Below are positions 45,318 through 48,309 of a DNA stretch of 48,309 nt, piece by piece. Made by a program: the position numbers and the translations under genes. Each line of letters opens with the position of its first letter. Position 1 is the first letter of the stretch. This stretch comes from an uncultured Olsenella sp. (GTDB lineage: Bacteria > Actinomycetota > Coriobacteriia > Coriobacteriales > Atopobiaceae): contig UQIF01000016.1 in assembly GCA_900540955.1 (NCBI GenBank), forward strand, positions 1 to 48,309, given 5' to 3'. The notes under the pieces are model-generated. The model had not been told where the DNA came from. It did no database searches and was given only the letters and a program-made list of their open reading frames with translations.

Positions 45318-46227
45318 GCCGGAAGCTGTGGCGAGCGCCGCCTCGGTGCCCGCGGGGCCCGGCGAAGTCCAGCGCCCTTCTTTGCTCCTTCACGCCGCCG
45401 AGGTCTCGCTTTCGGGAAACCGTAGAAGTACGGTTGTGCGCCTGGTCGCCGCCTGCGTGCTGCTCGTGCTCGTCGTTGTGCTCGGCAACGTCTTGCGCCC
45501 ACAGGCCACGGTGACCGACTTTGCCCAAAAGAACCTCGCGCCGCGTCTTGCCCATCTGTTCGGAACCGACTGGATGGGGCGCGACATGCTCGCCCGCACG
45601 GTCGCGGGCCTCTCGACCTCGGTCTGGGTGGGCCTTGCCGCCTCGCTCTGCTCGGGGGCGATCGCGCTTGTGCTCGCGCTCGTGTCGGCCCTCGGTGGCC
45701 GCGCGGCGGACGCCGTCGTGGGCTGGCTCGTCGACCTGGTGATGGGCGTGCCCCATATGGTGCTGCTCATCCTCGTGAGCTATGCCCTCGGCCGCGGGTT
45801 CTGGGGCGTGACGCTGGCGGTCGCCTTCACGCACTGGGGGAGCCTCGCCCGCGTTCTTCGCGCCGAGGCCATCCAGATCCGCGACCAGCCCTACCTGCGG
45901 CTCGCGCAGGCAGCCGGGGCCTCGAGGTCCCGCATCGCCTTTGCGCACGTGATGCCCGCGGTCCTGCCCCAGCTCATCGTGGGGCTCGTCGTCACCTTCC
46001 CTCACGCGATCCTCCACGAGGCGTCGATCACCTTCCTCGGCTTCGGCCTCGGCGCCGACGAGCCGGCCATTGGGGTGATCCTCTCCGAGGCGATGCAGTA
46101 CCTCTCGATGGGCTACTGGTGGCTCGCGGTGCTCCCCGGTCTCGCGCTCGTGGCCGTGGTGATCGTCTTCGATAGGCTCGGCTCTTCTTTGCGCGACTTG
46201 GTCGCGCCCGACTCGGCGCAGCTGTAG
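45310..46227 (+). CDS. Nickel/peptide-type ABC permease, NikC-like
   Basis: A 305-residue permease, second of the pair. It has the DppC/NikC pattern: a conserved LAHLFGTDWMGRDMLARTVAG loop near residue 75, then YLRLAQAAGASRSRIAFAHVMPAVLP as the coupling helix, and LHEASITFLGFGLGADEPAIG near the end. The ATG at 45310 was chosen because of the GGGGG-type site; the long upstream frame has no support. It overlaps the previous gene by 8 bp. Confidence 0.88.
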   Translation: MREPEAVASAASVPAGPGEVQRPSLLLHAAEVSLSGNRRSTVVRLVAACVLLVLVVVLGNVLRPQATVTDFAQKNLAPRLAHLFGTDWMGRDMLARTVAGLSTSVWVGLAASLCSGAIALVLALVSALGGRAADAVVGWLVDLVMGVPHMVLLILVSYALGRGFWGVTLAVAFTHWGSLARVLRAEAIQIRDQPYLRLAQAAGASRSRIAFAHVMPAVLPQLIVGLVVTFPHAILHEASITFLGFGLGADEPAIGVILSEAMQYLSMGYWWLAVLPGLALVAVVIVFDRLGSSLRDLVAPDSAQL

Positions 46228-46236
46228 GGGGTGGCT

Positions 46237-47226
46237 ATGGAAAACAAACCGACAAGGGGCGAGGCGATGCCTGTGTCGCAAGAGTCTGAGCGCGCGGCCG
46301 TCCCGGACGCCCCGCACACGGACGTCGAGACCCACCATCACCACAGCCACGCCTTGGTTTCGCGTCACGTGGGCGGCCATCACCTCCTGAGCGTCGAGGG
46401 GCTGAGCGTCTCCTTTACCATGTACGACCCGAATATGCCTTTTTGGCGCGCCGGTCGCGTGCGCAGCGAGGTCCTGCACGACCTCTCGCTCAGCGTCCAC
46501 GTTGGCGAGGTCTTGGCCGTGGTAGGGGCGAGCGGCTCCGGAAAGACCGTGCTCGCCGACGCGCTCATGGGTCGCTGGGACCAGAACATGGAGGTGCGCG
46601 GCCGCATATGGTTCGACGGCGTCCAGAAGGACGCCGACTCGCTGTCCGCGCTCGCGGGCCACGGGATCTCGCTTGTGCCCCAAGGCGTGGGCAACCTCGA
46701 CCCGCTCATGCACGTGGGCAAGCAGGTTCGCGGGGCCGCCCGCGGCGCCACGAGGGAGGCTCGTCGCGCCGATGCCGAGCGCCGGGCGGCCCGGCAACGT
46801 GAGCTCTTCTTGGCCTATGGGCTCGACCCTCGTGTGGAGCGGATGTATCCCCATGAGCTTTCCGGTGGCATGGCGCGCCGGGTGCTGCTCATGTGCGCCC
46901 TCATGGACGATCCGAGGCTCATCATCGCGGACGAGCCGACGCCGGGGCTCGACCTCGACCTGGCGGTTCATGCTCTCGACGACCTGCGCGGCTTTGCCGA
47001 TGCTGGCGGCGGCGTGCTCCTGATCACCCACGACATCGAGCTCGCGCTGCGCGTGGCTGACCGCGTCGCGGTGTTTAACAGCGGCACCATCGTCGAGGAG
47101 ACGGGGGTCGAGAGCTTCTCTTCGCCGAGCACGCTGCGCCACCCGTTCTCAAGGGCGCTTTGGCACGCGATGCCGGGGCACGAGTTCGCCGTCGCCGCGG
47201 GCGCGGCGGGGGAGGGGGACGAATGA
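46237..47226 (+). CDS. Nickel/peptide-type ABC ATPase with a His-rich N-terminus, NikD-like
   Basis: A 329-residue ATPase. A non-ABC N-terminal extension of about 50 residues is rich in histidine (THHHHSHALVSRHVGGHH), unusual for this subunit and suggestive of metal binding. Walker A GASGSGKT is at 97-104, the signature is LSGGMARRVLLM and Walker B LIIADEPTPGLD. The ATG at 46237 has an AGGGGG site. Its end overlaps the next ATPase gene by 4 bp (ATGA). Confidence 0.88.
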   Translation: MENKPTRGEAMPVSQESERAAVPDAPHTDVETHHHHSHALVSRHVGGHHLLSVEGLSVSFTMYDPNMPFWRAGRVRSEVLHDLSLSVHVGEVLAVVGASGSGKTVLADALMGRWDQNMEVRGRIWFDGVQKDADSLSALAGHGISLVPQGVGNLDPLMHVGKQVRGAARGATREARRADAERRAARQRELFLAYGLDPRVERMYPHELSGGMARRVLLMCALMDDPRLIIADEPTPGLDLDLAVHALDDLRGFADAGGGVLLITHDIELALRVADRVAVFNSGTIVEETGVESFSSPSTLRHPFSRALWHAMPGHEFAVAAGAAGEGDE

Positions 47227-47858
47227 GCCTTCAGGCGCGTGGGCTGGGCTTCGCGTATCCTTGCGGGCGCGAGCTGTTCTCCGGCCTCGATTTTGATCTA
47301 GACCCCGGCGAGCGAGTGGCTATCCTGGGCCCCTCCGGCACCGGGAAGACGACGCTGTGCCGGCTGCTCTCCGGATTCCTGCCGCCGGCGGCGGGGGATG
47401 TCCTCGTGGACGGCGGCCCGCTCGTTCCCGTGGGACGCCTGCGCGGCTGCGCAAGCCCGGTTCAACTTCTGTGGCAGCATCCCGAGCAGGCGTTCGACCC
47501 CAGGATGCGCCTTGGAAGGAGCCTGTCCGAGGTTCCCGGCGCAAACGGAGAACTCCTGGATGAGCTCCTTTCCGCCTTCGACGCGCGCGAGGAATGGCTC
47601 ACGCGCCGGCCGAGTGAGCTGTCCGGCGGCGAGCTCATGCGCCTGGCGATGGTCCGCGCGCTCGCGTGCCGGCCTCGCTACCTCATCGCCGACGAGTCCA
47701 CCGCCATGCTCGACGCCGTGACGCAGGCCGAGCTCTGGCACGTGCTCATGGGCCTGCAGGAGCGTGACGGCTGGGGGCTTGCCCTCGTCTCGCACTCGCC
47801 GGCCCTCGTCTCGCGCGTGGCCACCCGGGCCTTCTTGCTGGCAGACGCCGGCAAGTAG
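47223..47858 (+). CDS. Nickel/peptide-type ABC ATPase, NikE-like
   Basis: A 211-residue ATPase, shorter than the usual 260 or so. Walker A GPSGTGKT (36-43), the Q-loop QLLWQHPEQAFDPRMRLG, the signature LSGGELMRLAMVRA and Walker B YLIADESTAMLD are present. It pairs with the NikD-like subunit to form a heterodimer. Last gene of the importer operon; a hairpin (47884-47913) follows. Confidence 0.88.
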   Translation: MSLQARGLGFAYPCGRELFSGLDFDLDPGERVAILGPSGTGKTTLCRLLSGFLPPAAGDVLVDGGPLVPVGRLRGCASPVQLLWQHPEQAFDPRMRLGRSLSEVPGANGELLDELLSAFDAREEWLTRRPSELSGGELMRLAMVRALACRPRYLIADESTAMLDAVTQAELWHVLMGLQERDGWGLALVSHSPALVSRVATRAFLLADAGK

Positions 47859-47883
47859 AAACCCAATTCCATTCGGACGAAAA

Positions 47884-47913
47884 AAGGCCGCCGCCCGGAA
47901 GGGCGACGGCCTT
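47884..47913 (-). terminator. Terminator between the importer operon and the GGGtGRT gene
   Basis: A 13-bp stem with one mismatch (47884-47896 with 47901-47913) is followed on the minus strand by a run of T residues (TTTTTT), an intrinsic terminator for the GGGtGRT gene. It may also act on the plus-strand importer operon. Confidence 0.88.
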
Positions 47914-47944
47914 GCTATCCTCGGTTCGCCTATGCGAAGAAGGA

Positions 47945-48309
47945 CTAGGCGTTCAGAGCGGCGTTGACGGCAACGGCGCAGGCGACGGTGGCGCCGACCA
48001 TCGGGTTGTTGCCCATGCCGATGAGGCCCATCATGTCGACGTGCGCGGGCACCGAGGAGGAGCCGGCGAACTGGGCGTCGGAGTGCATGCGGCCCATGGT
48101 GTCGGTCATGCCGTAGGAGGCGGGGCCGGCGCCCATGTTGTCCGGGTGCAGGGTGCGGCCGGTGCCGCCGCCGGAAGCGACGGAGAAGTACTTCTTGCCG
48201 GCCTCGAGGCGCTCCTTCTTGTAGGTGCCAGCGACGGGGTGCTGGAAGCGCGTCGGGTTGGTGGAGTTGCCGGTGATCGAGATGTCGACGTTCTCGTGCC
48301 ACATGATGG
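47945..48309 (-). CDS. GGGtGRT family protein, 3' part only (5' end outside window)
   Basis: The last ~121 residues of a protein of the GGGtGRT family, uncharacterised and normally about 330 residues. The name-giving motif ASGGGTGRT is visible, followed by HPDNMGAGPASYGMTDTMGRMHSDAQFAGSS. A possible ATG at 48304 is not the true start: the reading frame stays open to the window edge and the family is longer. Function unknown. It is followed by a strong terminator and lies next to the nickel-type importer. Confidence 0.8.
   Translation of the reverse strand, partial: IMWHENVDISITGNSTNPTRFQHPVAGTYKKERLEAGKKYFSVASGGGTGRTLHPDNMGAGPASYGMTDTMGRMHSDAQFAGSSSVPAHVDMMGLIGMGNNPMVGATVACAVAVNAALNA

Overview
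The window looks like a chromosomal segment of a high-GC, anaerobic, gut-type actinobacterium of class Coriobacteriia (Collinsella/Olsenella-like). This is an inference from GC-rich codon use, frequent GTG/TTG starts, strong AGGAGG-type ribosome sites, and the mix of genes (Kdp-type regulators with TrkA proteins, complete lar genes, DegV, FumC, HtpG). I see about 41 protein genes. No rRNA, tRNA, CRISPR array, transposase, prophage or replication origin was recognised. The first and last genes (recQ and a GGGtGRT-family gene) run off the ends.

Region 1 (1-8500, all minus strand): a Kdp-type sensor kinase lacking the usual cytoplasmic N-terminal part, its response regulator, a P-type ATPase whose ion-site motifs match the Na+,K+-ATPase (P2C) class, two TrkA/RCK proteins, and recQ. 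No KdpFABC pump and no TrkH channel is present, so this reads as a rewired K+/Na+ homeostasis locus.

Region 2 (8594-14018, minus): a three-gene operon of a TerB_N/TerB_C protein, a BrxD-like (DUF2791) ATPase and a BrxHI/Lhr-like helicase. It resembles the accessory part of a BREX phage-defence locus without the BREX core, and is the best candidate here for an under-described system. A 330-bp spacer with four copies of a 26-bp repeat separates it from a DUF554 membrane protein.

Region 3 (15156-23151): a spermidine-synthase-like protein, HtpG, an EamA transporter divergent from a LysR regulator, a SixA-CHAD fusion and fumarase C.

Region 4 (23172-27623): a FecBCD-type metal or metal-chelate ABC importer, a DUF364 protein and a THEP1-like NTPase.

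Region 5 (27849-36276): an FKBP isomerase, a CydDC-like exporter pair with the NO-linked ygbA, glutamate racemase, DegV (whose start codon lies in a 13-bp hairpin), and a TPM-domain protein with PspA.

Region 6 (36657-47858): a nickel and lactate island. larA and larD on the plus strand converge with larE-larB-larC-tetR on the minus strand. A five-gene Nik/Opp-type importer diverges from larE across a perfect 10-bp inverted repeat. LarB, LarE and LarC build the nickel-pincer cofactor of LarA; the importer would supply Ni2+, LarD would pass lactate or another hydroxy acid, and the TetR protein is a plausible local regulator.
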